Shown piece by piece: positions 36,520 through 46,200 of a stretch of 64,000 nt of DNA (the first letter of the stretch is position 1; the number at the start of each line of letters is the position of its first letter). The notes below the pieces were generated by a model. That model worked only from the letters and a program-made list of their open reading frames with translations, made no database searches and had not been told where the DNA came from. The DNA comes from Chitinophaga varians (GTDB lineage Bacteria; Bacteroidota; Bacteroidia; Chitinophagales; Chitinophagaceae): contig NZ_JACVFB010000007.1 in NCBI RefSeq assembly GCF_014529945.1, positions 372,001 through 436,000 on the forward strand, given 5' to 3'. The position numbers and the translations under genes were made by a program.

Positions 36520-36594
36520 GTGAACGGGTTTTGACGATTTATTAATGATGAGACTTTGGTTGCAGTAAAAGGTGGCCTGCCTTTTACGCGGGTA

Positions 36595-37611
36595 TTAGTT
36601 CTTTTGAATCCAGACTTCGTCGCCTTTTTGGTTGAATTTCATTCGGAAAACCTTTTCCAGCTGTACCAGCATGGTATCGGCGTTATAGATGATAGGCATA
36701 GAGCCCGACACTTTGTATTTCAGCAGCTGCGTATCCGGTACGATGATGGTTTTGCCGAACACCTGCTGCATAAATGCCGCTGCATCAGCGAGGGAATAAT
36801 CGTCCATTACGAGGCGACCGGTATGCCAGGAAACGTACTGGCTGGCATTGACGCTGCTTTTGGTAAAGTCGCCGTCTTGTTTATTGTACCGCACTATTTC
36901 TCCCGGTTGCAGGGCCAATGAGGTATTGCGGCCTTCGATACTGAGCTGTATTTTTCCCTGTTGCAGTACCACTACCACTTCTTTTCCAGCACTGTTGACG
37001 TTGAACTGTGTGCCCAGTACTTCCACGTTGACATTGTCGTAGGTATGCACCACAAATTTCTGGTGTGAGGCGGTGTGTTTTACATGAAAGAAAGCTTCCC
37101 CATCGAGCCATACCTCCCGGTGTTTGCCGGTGGTAGCATATAGCAGGCGGGAGTTGGCGTTGAGCGTTACTTCCGAGCTGTCGGGCAACAGGAGTGTTTT
37201 CACTTCCCCGAGGCGGGTATGGGAGCTTACGATGGCCGGTTTATGATCTTCTTTCCACCAGAACCAGCCTCCGGCCAGCAGCATGCCCAATAGCAGCACC
37301 GCTGCATACTTCCATAGTTGCCGCCAGTGGGAGCGTGTAGACGTGGGCGTGAGTGTGACATCCTCTTCCAGTCCACCGCTGATAGCTGCCCACAGCTCTT
37401 CCTTCTGCTCCGGGGAGAGCTGAAAAGGCGTGAAGCTGATGCCCTGTAGCAGTTGCTTCGCTTCGCGGACGTCGTTTTCCTTCTCCGGGTGTTGTTGCAG
37501 CCATCGTTCCCAGAACACGTTGCGGGTGGACGGTTGCAGTACCCATTGCTGGAAATCTTCATCCAGGGCAAAGTCACGGGCGGTATATGACAGATAATCT
37601 TTCCGGGCCAA
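36595..37611 (-). CDS. FecR-family anti-sigma factor (locus 2)
   Basis: 338 residues: cytoplasmic N-terminal part (about 1-85), one membrane helix (about 100-116, YAAVLLLGMLLAGGWFWW), FecR domain (about 130-225, LPDSSEVTLNANSRLLY) and DUF4974 C-terminus (about 265-338). Placed between the sigma gene (66 bp) and SusC (75 bp) in the usual order, all on the minus strand. It transmits the nutrient signal from the SusC STN domain to the sigma factor. Confidence 0.94.
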   Translation of the reverse strand: MARKDYLSYTARDFALDEDFQQWVLQPSTRNVFWERWLQQHPEKENDVREAKQLLQGISFTPFQLSPEQKEELWAAISGGLEEDVTLTPTSTRSHWRQLWKYAAVLLLGMLLAGGWFWWKEDHKPAIVSSHTRLGEVKTLLLPDSSEVTLNANSRLLYATTGKHREVWLDGEAFFHVKHTASHQKFVVHTYDNVNVEVLGTQFNVNSAGKEVVVVLQQGKIQLSIEGRNTSLALQPGEIVRYNKQDGDFTKSSVNASQYVSWHTGRLVMDDYSLADAAAFMQQVFGKTIIVPDTQLLKYKVSGSMPIIYNADTMLVQLEKVFRMKFNQKGDEVWIQKN

Positions 37612-37677
37612 GAGGCGGTCTTTTTACTAAAGAGCAGGTAACGGGTCTTTTCTCATCACTTTTTGGAAAAAATATTT

Positions 37678-38289
37678 TTATCTCCCTAAAAAGAGCAACA
37701 GCAGCGGGAAAGGAAGGTTCTTTTTGAGGATAGCGATCGCTTTGGAGATGGTATTATATACGGAATCCACCTGCATAGACATGATACCGGCCACTTCGTT
37801 GTAGCCGAGGTTCTGGTAAAAACGGAGGTAGATGGCTTCGCGCTGGCGGCGGGTCAGGTTGCCCAGCGCGGCCTGTAACAACTTTTTCTGTTCTGCCGCG
37901 GTTTCTTCCAATATCAGTTTGTTCTCCTGCGGTGTGGTGAATTCAAATTCAAACCCCTCCCAGGAGTCACGGTATTGCCAACGGCGGTCTCTCTGCAGGG
38001 ACCGTAACAGGCGGCGGCGCAGGCTGCTGATCAGATAATAGCGGATATGTTGCACATGTGGGCTCAGGTGTTCTCTGGTGAGCCAGAGGTCCTGAAACAG
38101 GTCCTGGATGTTGTCATTCACTCTTTCATGATCGCGGCAGAAATGCATGCCGTAATGATAGAGATGATCAACATGGGTTTCATATATTTCAGCGAAGGCG
38201 TGGCGATCTCCCTCCAGCAGGCGTCCCCAAAGTGAGGAATGGGAAGGCACCACTTTCAGGTCTGCGCGTACTGCTTTCCCCGTGTTCAT
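37678..38289 (-). CDS. ECF-type RNA polymerase sigma factor (locus 2)
   Basis: The frame is open to 38553 but ATG 38289 gives a normal 203-residue protein (MNTGKAVRADLK); the longer reading runs antisense through the small lipoprotein gene. Region 2 (about 55-90, with DLFQDLWLTREHL) and region 4 (about 140-190, LTRRQREAIYLRFYQNLGYNE) are clear. It belongs to the Bacteroidota SusC/FecR-linked ECF group and should activate locus 2. Confidence 0.92.
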   Translation of the reverse strand: MNTGKAVRADLKVVPSHSSLWGRLLEGDRHAFAEIYETHVDHLYHYGMHFCRDHERVNDNIQDLFQDLWLTREHLSPHVQHIRYYLISSLRRRLLRSLQRDRRWQYRDSWEGFEFEFTTPQENKLILEETAAEQKKLLQAALGNLTRRQREAIYLRFYQNLGYNEVAGIMSMQVDSVYNTISKAIAILKKNLPFPLLLLFLGR

Positions 38290-38389
38290 AGTAATTTTGG
38301 TTGAGTTAGATAAAGCTGTGCAATTATTCTGACAAATGCAAATCTTTTTTGGTACGGGATATGTAACGCCTTCATTAAAAAACATATCC

Positions 38390-38557
38390 ATGAAAAAGCT
38401 CACCTCCCTCCTGTTTGTAATGATGGCAATAATGATGACCAGCTGCGAAGTTGTTGGCGGTATTTTTAAAGCCGGCGTGTGGACCGGTATTATTATCGTG
38501 GCGCTGGTGATCGCGTTGATCATATGGCTGATTTCCCGCGGCTCCCGGCGCAATTGA
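38390..38557 (+). CDS. Tiny lipoprotein with one membrane helix
   Basis: ATG 38390 gives 55 residues. A lipoprotein signal ends MMTSC (C18), then VVGGIFKAGVWTG, one helix (about 33-48) and a basic tail (SRGSRRN). Such short proteins are common in Bacteroidota and are often given the name phosphatidate cytidylyltransferase by transfer, which the size does not support. Function unknown. Divergent from the sigma gene. Confidence 0.6.
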   Translation: MKKLTSLLFVMMAIMMTSCEVVGGIFKAGVWTGIIIVALVIALIIWLISRGSRRN

Positions 38558-38690
38558 CTATCAATTTAAAACAGATAAAATATACTTTAATATTGGTTAA
38601 TCGTACATTGTTTTATAAAGACAACCAAGTAGTTAAACACCTTATTTTTGAAAAAAGTAACCCAATATTTTTTTAATTCAAATAATTACC

Positions 38691-38698
38691 TACTTTTG
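38691..38698 (+). promoter_or_regulatory. -7 element of the tRNA-Pro gene
   Basis: TACTTTTG matches TAnnTTTG and lies 36 bp before the tRNA. A T run stands at the place of the -33 TTTG. Confidence 0.55.
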
Positions 38699-38734
38699 CA
38701 TCCCCGTCAAACGGGAAACACCGGAAAAAAGTTT

Positions 38735-38808
38735 CGGGACGTAGCGCAGCCCGGTAGCGCACTTGCATGGGGTGCAAGGGGTCGCTAGTTCGAATCTAGT
38801 CGTCCCGA
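38735..38808 (+). tRNA. tRNA-Pro (anticodon GGG)
   Basis: A 74-nt cloverleaf: acceptor CGGGACG (38735-38741) pairs with CGTCCCG (38801-38807), discriminator A38808. The anticodon stem is CTTGC/GCAAG with loop ATGGGGT, anticodon GGG at 38769-38771. The T arm GCTAG-TTCGAAT-CTAGT has one G-U pair. CCA is not encoded. A terminator follows at 38821. Confidence 0.95.
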
Positions 38809-38809
38809 C
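38794..38809. other. Possible attachment site (attL-like) in the tRNA 3' end
   Basis: ATCTAGTCGTCCCGAC at the tRNA 3' end has an imperfect direct copy at 40537-40552 (13 of 16 identical, the first eight in a row). The pair brackets the AT-rich ATPase gene. Confidence 0.35.
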
Positions 38810-38820
38810 GAAGCAGAAAG

Positions 38821-38850
38821 GCCTTACAGTGATACTGTGAGGCTTTTTTT
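38821..38850 (+). terminator. Intrinsic terminator after tRNA-Pro
   Basis: GCCTTACAGT (38821-38830) pairs with ACTGTGAGGC (38834-38843) with one G-U, followed by seven T residues. Confidence 0.88.
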
Positions 38851-38883
38851 ATTTCTAAACAGGAAATAGATTATTTTTGATAT

Positions 38884-40500
38884 ATGCGTATTAAAAAACT
38901 TGAGCTGAAGAATTTTAAACGTTTTACAGATCTTACGATAGCCAATATTCCGGCTGAAGCCAAGTTGGTATTGTTGATCGGATCAAATGGATCAGGCAAA
39001 TCTTCAATTTTCGATGTTTTTAGCTTTATTACCAAATGCTTTCAATTTAATAGCGGAGAGACTGAATATTACGGCAAAAACAATATATTTCCCGACCTGC
39101 TGATTGAACTGGATAACGGAGATCAGCTTGGAATAAATCATGCACAACAATTAATAAGACCCCAATCCCCCGCACCTGTATGGGAGAAATTAATTGGCCG
39201 GAGTAGTATCCGTATTGTTCCGAGAATCAGGAATAATGGCAACAGCAACTTAGTCAAAAACAATGCTGATGCTCCGACGAGCTTTATTGATGAGGATACC
39301 CGTTTTAATAATGATCTCACCTTGTATATGCAGCAAATTGATGATGCATTGCGTGCACCTGTTTTCAGCGGTCAATCGGCTGATACCTTCAAAATATTTC
39401 AGGATTATATACAACCGCTTAATACATCATTGATTAATATTCTAGGGGGAGACAATTTAACTACTATACAAATTGCAGAATATAAAAATCCGACAGCGCA
39501 GACTAATGGAAAACTGATATTCAAAAAAGGTGATTCAAAAATCAACTACGATTTGCTTAGCCACGGCGAAAAACAGGTAGTGATTTTATTATTGAACTTT
39601 ATAGTGCGCCGCGAATTTTATAAAGATGCAGTCATTTATATTGATGAAATGGATTGCCATCTTAACACATCTCTACAGAGCCGTTTATTGGCAGAAATTG
39701 TTAATGTATGGATACCCGATAGTTCACAACTCTGGACAGCCTCCCACGCACTTGGATTTATAAACTTCGCAAAACACGCGGACAATGCTGCTATTATTGA
39801 TCTCGATTTATTAAACTTTGATATCCCCCAGGTAATCACTCCTGAACCCAAGGATAGCATGGAGGTGTATGATATTGCCATCCCTAAAGAGACAATTAAG
39901 CAGATATTGAAGGGTTATAAACTTGTGACTGTTGAAAACCAAAACGATCAACATTACAATCTGGCTTTAGGTGAAAAGGGATACCTGTTTTTGCCTGCTA
40001 ATAATAACCGGGAAGTATTTCTGACAATCAAAGCCGACCCTAACATGATTGGCCTGAGAGACAGGGACTACCTAAGAGATGATGAAATAACCAGTATCAA
40101 AGCAATGTACCCAAACTTAAAAATCCTGCATTACTATGCCTTCGAAAATTACATTTATCACCCCGATAACATTGCTGAAATGGGCTGGGACAGATTTGAC
40201 AGGGATACCTATATTCGCGAAATCGTTGCACAAAAGAATGATAGATTACTAAGTATAGTTGCAGACATTGCGACCGCACGCCAAACATACGTTGAATTTA
40301 AAGAAGGTATAAAAAACGACTCAAAAATAGATAGTATCATTCAAGCATTAAAAAGCGATGAATTGGAAACATTTTATCCTTATTACAGCGTAAAAAGCCA
40401 CTACAATAAAGCCTATCTGCACCAATTTGACTTTGCTATTAAAGATCTGGTGAAAACAACGTGGTTTAAAACACGAATTGAAGGAGTCATGAATTCATAG
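38884..40500 (+). CDS. AAA/ABC-type ATPase with C-terminal TOPRIM-like region (OLD/PARIS-like defence candidate)
   Basis: 538 residues. Residues 1-315 form an SMC/ABC-like ATPase: Walker A GSNGSGKS (33-40), signature LLSHGEK (224-230), Walker B YIDEMD (252-257) with D254/E255, and switch His H288 in TASHAL. After a break near 340, KLVTVENQND (E351, D355), GLRDRDYLRDDE (D393, D395, E401) and YAFENYI (E421, N422) match the layout of a TOPRIM or DUF4435-type nuclease domain: an acidic residue, a DxD, then the EN(Y) motif. OLD nucleases and the PARIS pair AriA/AriB combine these parts and act against phage. The gene is clearly more AT-rich than its neighbours and lies 76 bp from tRNA-Pro, suggesting transfer. 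The nuclease assignment is by motif only. Confidence 0.75.
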   Translation: MRIKKLELKNFKRFTDLTIANIPAEAKLVLLIGSNGSGKSSIFDVFSFITKCFQFNSGETEYYGKNNIFPDLLIELDNGDQLGINHAQQLIRPQSPAPVWEKLIGRSSIRIVPRIRNNGNSNLVKNNADAPTSFIDEDTRFNNDLTLYMQQIDDALRAPVFSGQSADTFKIFQDYIQPLNTSLINILGGDNLTTIQIAEYKNPTAQTNGKLIFKKGDSKINYDLLSHGEKQVVILLLNFIVRREFYKDAVIYIDEMDCHLNTSLQSRLLAEIVNVWIPDSSQLWTASHALGFINFAKHADNAAIIDLDLLNFDIPQVITPEPKDSMEVYDIAIPKETIKQILKGYKLVTVENQNDQHYNLALGEKGYLFLPANNNREVFLTIKADPNMIGLRDRDYLRDDEITSIKAMYPNLKILHYYAFENYIYHPDNIAEMGWDRFDRDTYIREIVAQKNDRLLSIVADIATARQTYVEFKEGIKNDSKIDSIIQALKSDELETFYPYYSVKSHYNKAYLHQFDFAIKDLVKTTWFKTRIEGVMNS

Positions 40501-40536
40501 TTCAGCTGCAAAAAATAAACATCCTTTCATAAACTG

Positions 40537-40552
40537 ATCTAGTCAGCCTGAC
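40537..40552. other. Imperfect copy of the tRNA-Pro 3' end (attR-like)
   Basis: ATCTAGTCAGCCTGAC repeats the tRNA 3' end at 38794-38809 with three changes. It lies 37 bp after the ATPase stop. No integrase is present, so it would be a remnant. Confidence 0.35.
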
Positions 40553-40560
40553 TTGAGAAA

Positions 40561-40600
40561 AGAGGCTGTATCATAAATAAATGATGCAGCTTCTTTTTTA
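40561..40600 (+). terminator. Intrinsic terminator after the ATPase gene
   Basis: AGAGGCTGTATCAT (40561-40574) pairs with ATGATGCAGCTTCT (40581-40594) with two G-U pairs, followed by a T run. Confidence 0.75.
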
Positions 40601-40694
40601 TTTTCTGTACCCTCCGGCGGTAAAATGATTTGTTTGCTGTCGGTTATTCAATCTGATCCACAACCAACTGCTTACCTAAGCAATGAGCCCCACA

Positions 40695-41906
40695 TCACTT
40701 TTCATTTCTGAAAACATACATAGCCACCGCGCCTGCAATAACCGCGCAAATGCCATATAGCTGAAATGCTTTTTCTAATCCGATGTTAACGATCAGGCTC
40801 AATACCAAACTTCCAAGTCCATATCCGAGGAACAGAAAAAATGCAAAGAGACCCGTCGCAGCGCCCTTATTGGTACTGAAGGTAGTAATGATTGCGGCAA
40901 ACAACGGATGTGAAAGATCAAAGCCAAGTGATAAAAAAGTAACGAGTATACAGGATACCGCCAGGCTGAAATTCCGGCTAAGCAGTAGTACCGCTAACGC
41001 CCCTACGAAGATGCCCAGCGGTATGATCTTACTCCTGCCATAACGATCTGCCAGTTTTCCCAGAACAGGCCCCAGCAATAACCCGGGAATACCATAACCG
41101 AGCAAGGCCAGGCCGATCTGCATTTCATTCAGTCCATAATTTTTATAAAAGAAATACCCTAACCAGGCGAAGACCCCACTGTGGAACATACCGTTGAACA
41201 TTACATAGGAATAACCCCACCAAGCCCTTTTTTGTGAGAGAATGCTGCGAAAGGAAACCAGAATATGCTGCGGACTGCTGACGGAACGCTTAGCGGTATC
41301 AAACAACCAGTTCCTCCATACGATGATCATGACCGCCACCGCCAAACCGGCTGCCGCCACTCCCACAAACAGCCATCTCCAGCCAATCATGGAAGAAAAC
41401 AACGCCCCCACGGTAGAACCAAAGGCTGTACCACCTGCCATGCAGCCGAAGAAAATACCCAGTGCATGTCCTCTTCGTTCGTAGGGATAGGTATCACTGA
41501 TCCAGCTAATAGTGGTAGGAGCTACGCCGGCTGCACCCATTCCTGTTAGCATCCGCAAGAGGATCATCTGGTTGATATCATGAACAAGGGTAGTCGCTAC
41601 CGTTAGAACGGTAAACAACAGCAGGGATAAAATGATGACTTTAAATCTTCCCCACCTATCACTCAAAGGGGCATAAAATAGTGTAAAAAGTCCATACCCC
41701 AACAGATAGGATGGTTCTATAAAACTAACATGCCTGACGGTAGTCTTAAAATATTCCGATAGCATCGGCAACAAAGGGGCTACCATCAACCCCTGAAAGA
41801 ATATAATAAAAGTAGCCAGTGAAATAACCAATACGGGTAACATAGTGGCTTTGTCTGCTACGTCGTTTTCCACGCTGACAGCTGTAATCTTTTTTCTCAG
41901 TTCCAT
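40695..41906 (-). CDS. MFS transporter
   Basis: 403 residues with twelve predicted membrane helices. Loop 2-3 has the MFS signature APLSDRWGRFKVI and loop 8-9 a second copy, GKLADRYGRSKII. RMLTGMGAAGVAP and GHALGIFFGCMAGGTAFGSTVG fit the drug:proton antiporter-like group. Substrate unknown. TAGCTTTG at 41914-41921 (minus strand) matches a -7 element just before the start. Next to the ATPase gene but on the other strand. Confidence 0.9.
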   Translation of the reverse strand: MELRKKITAVSVENDVADKATMLPVLVISLATFIIFFQGLMVAPLLPMLSEYFKTTVRHVSFIEPSYLLGYGLFTLFYAPLSDRWGRFKVIILSLLLFTVLTVATTLVHDINQMILLRMLTGMGAAGVAPTTISWISDTYPYERRGHALGIFFGCMAGGTAFGSTVGALFSSMIGWRWLFVGVAAAGLAVAVMIIVWRNWLFDTAKRSVSSPQHILVSFRSILSQKRAWWGYSYVMFNGMFHSGVFAWLGYFFYKNYGLNEMQIGLALLGYGIPGLLLGPVLGKLADRYGRSKIIPLGIFVGALAVLLLSRNFSLAVSCILVTFLSLGFDLSHPLFAAIITTFSTNKGAATGLFAFFLFLGYGLGSLVLSLIVNIGLEKAFQLYGICAVIAGAVAMYVFRNEK

Positions 41907-41990
41907 TTGAAAGCAAAGCTATCATGCTTTCCTGAGCGACACGCGGTACACAATTTGAAATTATAAACAGTACAGATGTTATGCCAACAC

Positions 41991-42016
41991 AAAACCATCA
42001 GGCCGAAGCCTGATGG
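41991..42016 (-). terminator. Intrinsic terminator with UUCG loop after the NagD-like gene
   Basis: On the minus strand CCATCAGGC, loop TTCG, GCCTGATGG (9-bp perfect stem), then TTTTG. The C(UUCG)G tetraloop is unusually stable. Confidence 0.8.
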
Positions 42017-42038
42017 CAACAAAATTCCACTAGTCCGT

Positions 42039-42857
42039 TTAATATTCGTTTGTTACCAGTTCAGATGCTCCCATCACCCGCATAAACAGCTCTTCATCCA
42101 GCAGGTCCCTGATGGACCGGATAACAAAATCCGGAGAATAGCCGAAATGGGCCAGGTCTTCTTCCCGGGTCACTCCTGTTAGGGTAAGCACAGTAGTGAA
42201 CCCCATGGAGCCTGCCCCCAGGATATCTGTTCCCATGGTATCTCCTATCATCACCGTTTCATCTGTGGTGAGCTGCAAAGCTTTTCTTGCCATGCGCATC
42301 ATCACCGGACTGGGTTTGCCCACACTGAAGGCTTTGATGCCTGTGGCAAATTCCAGCATGGCCACCAGTGCGCCACAGCCTACCCGGTACTTACCGCCTC
42401 CCATCGGGCAGTTGGGGTCGAGGTTGGTGGCGATGAGCTTCGAGCCCTTCATGATCATATTAATAGCCTTGTCCACCGACTCCAGCATGATGGTTCTGCC
42501 TTCGCCGATGATCACGTAATCCGGCTGGTCATCTACGATTGAATAACCCGCGTTATGCAGTTCTGTCAGCAAGCCACCTTCACCGATCACATAGGCGGTA
42601 CCGTTTTCTTTCCTGGATGCCAGGTACCTGGCGGTAGCCATGGCACAGGTGAAAATATCCGTATCATTTACCTTAAAGCCCATTTTATTCAGCTTGTAGC
42701 AAACATCTCGGCTGGTTCTTTGGCTGTTGTTGGTGAGGAAGAGGAAGGGCAGCCCTTTGTCTCTGAGTCCGTTAATAAACTCTACGGCCCCGGGAATGGG
42801 CTCTGTGCCTTTGTAGATTACGCCATCCATGTCAATTAGAAATCCCTTTTTTTTCAT
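42039..42857 (-). CDS. HAD-IIA family phosphatase (NagD-like)
   Basis: 272 residues, cytoplasmic. HAD motif I is FLIDMDGVIY with nucleophile D9 and acid D11; motif II FLTNNSQRT; motif III lysine in VGKPSP; motif IV MIGDTMGTDILG. The large C2-type cap between motifs II and III defines subclass IIA, with NagD and 4-nitrophenylphosphatase. It hydrolyses small phosphate esters; NagD prefers nucleoside monophosphates such as UMP. Single gene with its own terminator. Confidence 0.92.
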   Translation of the reverse strand: MKKKGFLIDMDGVIYKGTEPIPGAVEFINGLRDKGLPFLFLTNNSQRTSRDVCYKLNKMGFKVNDTDIFTCAMATARYLASRKENGTAYVIGEGGLLTELHNAGYSIVDDQPDYVIIGEGRTIMLESVDKAINMIMKGSKLIATNLDPNCPMGGGKYRVGCGALVAMLEFATGIKAFSVGKPSPVMMRMARKALQLTTDETVMIGDTMGTDILGAGSMGFTTVLTLTGVTREEDLAHFGYSPDFVIRSIRDLLDEELFMRVMGASELVTNEY

Positions 42858-43238
42858 AGCAATCAGATGTTTGGTTAGATATATCCAGTAATTAAATACG
42901 CGAACGCTATCAGAAAAAAAACATGGAAATAAATAAAGGCAGGATGGAATGTATAAAGGCAGGAAGACAGATACCCTGTTGTAGATGCAGGTATCTGTCT
43001 TAAAGATAGTTATTAATTCCGGATTGTTTTATTTATTTTCAAAAAATAAAACAATGGCTGCCGCTCCCCAAAGTGGAAATGGCGATGAATTCCTTCTTTC
43101 CTCCGGCGTAATGTTATCCTTCTTTTTTTCAATCCTTAAAAACATTGCCTGTAAATCGTCCCCTATGAACACAGTAAATCAGTAGCACGCAAATCAGTTC
43201 ACTTGTAGTTTTTATTATCAACCATCAAAATTAAATGT
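42858..43238. other. 381-bp intergenic region with two hairpins
   Basis: AT-rich, no convincing gene. It holds a 12-bp stem AAGACAGATACC/GGTATCTGTCTT (42964-42975 with 42990-43001) lacking a U run, and a 12-bp stem ATTGTTTTATTT/AAATAAAACAAT (43023-43034 with 43044-43055). It must contain the promoters of the divergent phosphatase and SusC genes, but no full TTTG/TAnnTTTG pair was recognised. A 66-codon open frame at 42985-43185 looks accidental. Confidence 0.5.
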
Positions 43239-46200
43239 ATGTGGAAATGTTCACACGCCTACAGACCTGGGGCTATAGTATTGTACCTGTTACTTTACTG
43301 GAGCACCGTATTTGCCCAAAACAACAAGATTATCGGGAAAGTCAGCTCCGTCAGGGGCGAACCCATTCCCGGCGTATCTGTTATGCTGAAGGATGCAAAA
43401 ACCGGGGCCATAACGGATGCCCAGGGTAACTATGTTATCACCGCGCCCGGTAACGGTACCCTGATATTCAACGCTATTGGCTTCCTTAAACAGGAGGTAG
43501 CTATCAACAACCGGAGTATTGTAAATGTAACGGTTACAGAAGATAACAAACAACTCGGAGAGGTGGTCGTAACCGCGCTCGGTGTCACAAAGGCGAAGAA
43601 AAGCCTCGGCTATGCCACCACTGAGATCAAAGGCGCCGACCTCGCTGTTACCAACGAGGTAAACCCCGTAAACGCCCTACAGGGCAAGGTGGCCGGTGTG
43701 CAGATTGACCAGGGCGGCGGTGGACTCTTCGGCAGCTCCAAAATTGTGATCCGCGGTAACTCCACACTGGGCACTAATAACCAGCCCATATTCGTAATAG
43801 ATGGAGTGATAGTGGAAAACAATACCTTCAACGGCACGGGCCGCGACTTTGGCAACGACCTGAAAAACCTGAACATGGAAGACTTTGAATCCGTTACCGT
43901 ACTTAAAGGTTCTTCCGCTGCGGCTTTGTATGGCTCCAGGGCCATCAATGGCGTTATCCTTATTACCAGCAAAAAAGGACGGGAACGGAAAGGAATAGGC
44001 GTTAACGTTAGTCAGACATTCAACACCTTCCGGCCCTACGCCGGCCCCGACTTCCAGAATGAATTCGGAGGCGGCACCGTCGGTGATTTCTTTACCGACA
44101 ACCGCGACCCGAATTACAAACCGACTGAACGCTGGAGGACCAAGGTATTCCCTACAGATCCCGCTACGGGCAAGCCTTATATCGACAGACAGATAGGACG
44201 CGAGCTGGAGAACTGGGGACCTCGTTTCGCCGGGCAGGACGTACTGAATTACGATGGTACGCCCACTAAATATGTAGCGCAGCCCAATAACTTCCTGGAC
44301 GCATTCCAGAACGGACATGGCTCTGCTACCAATATTGCGCTGGACGGCGGCAACGACAGATCTACCTTCAGGGTATCCTACACCCGCGACCAAAGCCAGG
44401 GTATCGTCGCTAAAAACAGCCTGTTAAAAAACAGCTTTGATGTACGCGTTACCCATACCATCAATAGATTCCTCAGTGCCGATGTAAGCGCCAACTACAC
44501 CGACTTTGCCGGTAAAAATCCTCCCCGCCTCGGTGGACTCGACGCTTTCGCTTCCTATAACTTCGGAAAACTGTTTTCGTGGGTCCTTCCCCGTAACTAT
44601 GATACGAAATACTGGATGCAGAAAGCCCATTACACCAGTGTATTCGGAGGAGCACCCAATCCGGCAGACCCTAATGAGCCTAACAAGGCGCCGGAATCCC
44701 GCTTCTGGTTCAGTTTATTTGAGAATGAATACCTGCAGAATGAACAAACCATCCGCGGACGTATAGCCCTTACTGCTACCATAACACCCTGGGCTAAACT
44801 GTTACTGGAAGGTAACGTCAATAACCTGTATACAAAGAATGAAAACAAAGAACTGGGACAAAACCCCGATTTCAAAGGCGGCCTGTATGGACTCGGACAT
44901 ACCAGCAAGGAAAGCTATTTCCTTAAATGGATGATGATGATCAATAAGACCCTGACGAAAGATCTGGACCTGAATGGTTATATAGGCGGCGAAACCCAGC
45001 GTTTCCAGACGACCTTTAACTACAGCGAAACCGTAGGCGGACTGAACTACCCGGGCCAGTTTTTCCTGGGCAATTCCGCACAAAAAATGGAGCCCAAAGG
45101 TGGCCTTAAAGCCAAAAAAGCCTTTAACTCCCTTTATGCCAGCGCCGATCTGGCCTGGAAAAACCAGCTGTTCCTCCAGGCTACCTTCCGGGGCGATTGG
45201 TCCTCTGCGCTGGCCTATACCAACGGTGGCGGCAACTTTTTTTACAACTACCCGGCCGTTAGCTTATCGTGGCTGTTTTCCGAAACATTCAAACTACCGT
45301 CCTGGATCAGTTATGGTAAGTTGAGAGGAAACCTGGCTGCACTGGGTAACGATACCGATCCGTTCACCATCAACCCGGGATTCTCCTTCAACGGCTTCAC
45401 ATCGTCCAATGGAACCGATATTCCTATGTCGACCTATAGCCGTTACCGTGACCCGCTCACCGGCAAGTTTATGGTAATACAGCCTAACCTGAAGCCACAA
45501 CGGAAAATAGCCAAGGAACTGGGCGCCGAAATGCGTTTCCTGCAAAACAGGATTGGCTTTGATATCTCCGTATACCAGGACAACACCAGGGACCAGATCC
45601 TGGATGTGGCCACCCCGCCGGAAAGCGGACAGGAAGGTATTATCATCAACGCAGGTAACATCCAGAACAAAGGCCTGGAACTGATGATTGACGGAACACC
45701 GGTTAAAACAAAAGATTTTGAATGGAACACCAATCTCAATTACTCCTTCAACCGCAACCTTATTAAGGACTTATATCCCGGACGAACAGAATATGACCTG
45801 GGCGCCAATATCGGTGAAATAAGCACCTGGGCTGTGGTAGGTAAGTCATACGGCGTATTGCGCACCCTGATTCATTCCAGCCCTTACCAGGCCAGGGATG
45901 CCAATAACAACCCGATAGATGATCCCAACAATGGTAAACCGGTACTGGCCTGGCGCTCCGATGCCCGTGCAGCATTCCCGGCCCGCAGCAATACCTGGCA
46001 GGATGTAGGTGATATCAATGCCAAATTCAGGGCAGGCTGGGGCAATACCTTCCGCTATAAAGGCTTTTCCCTGAATGTTTTGCTGGATGCTAAAGTAGGA
46101 GGCGACTTCGTACTCCTCACCTACCGCTATGGTACCCACACCGGCGTATTCCCTAATACACTGGCAGGACGGGACGCCGCAACCGGCGGTATTACCTGGA

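Noticed and set aside
38290..38553. N-terminal extension of the locus 2 sigma factor
   Set aside because: The extra 88 residues have no sigma similarity and lie antisense to the lipoprotein and its promoter region.
42985..43185. 66-codon frame in the 42.9-43.2 kb spacer
   Set aside because: Overlaps two hairpins, odd composition, no family and no start context.
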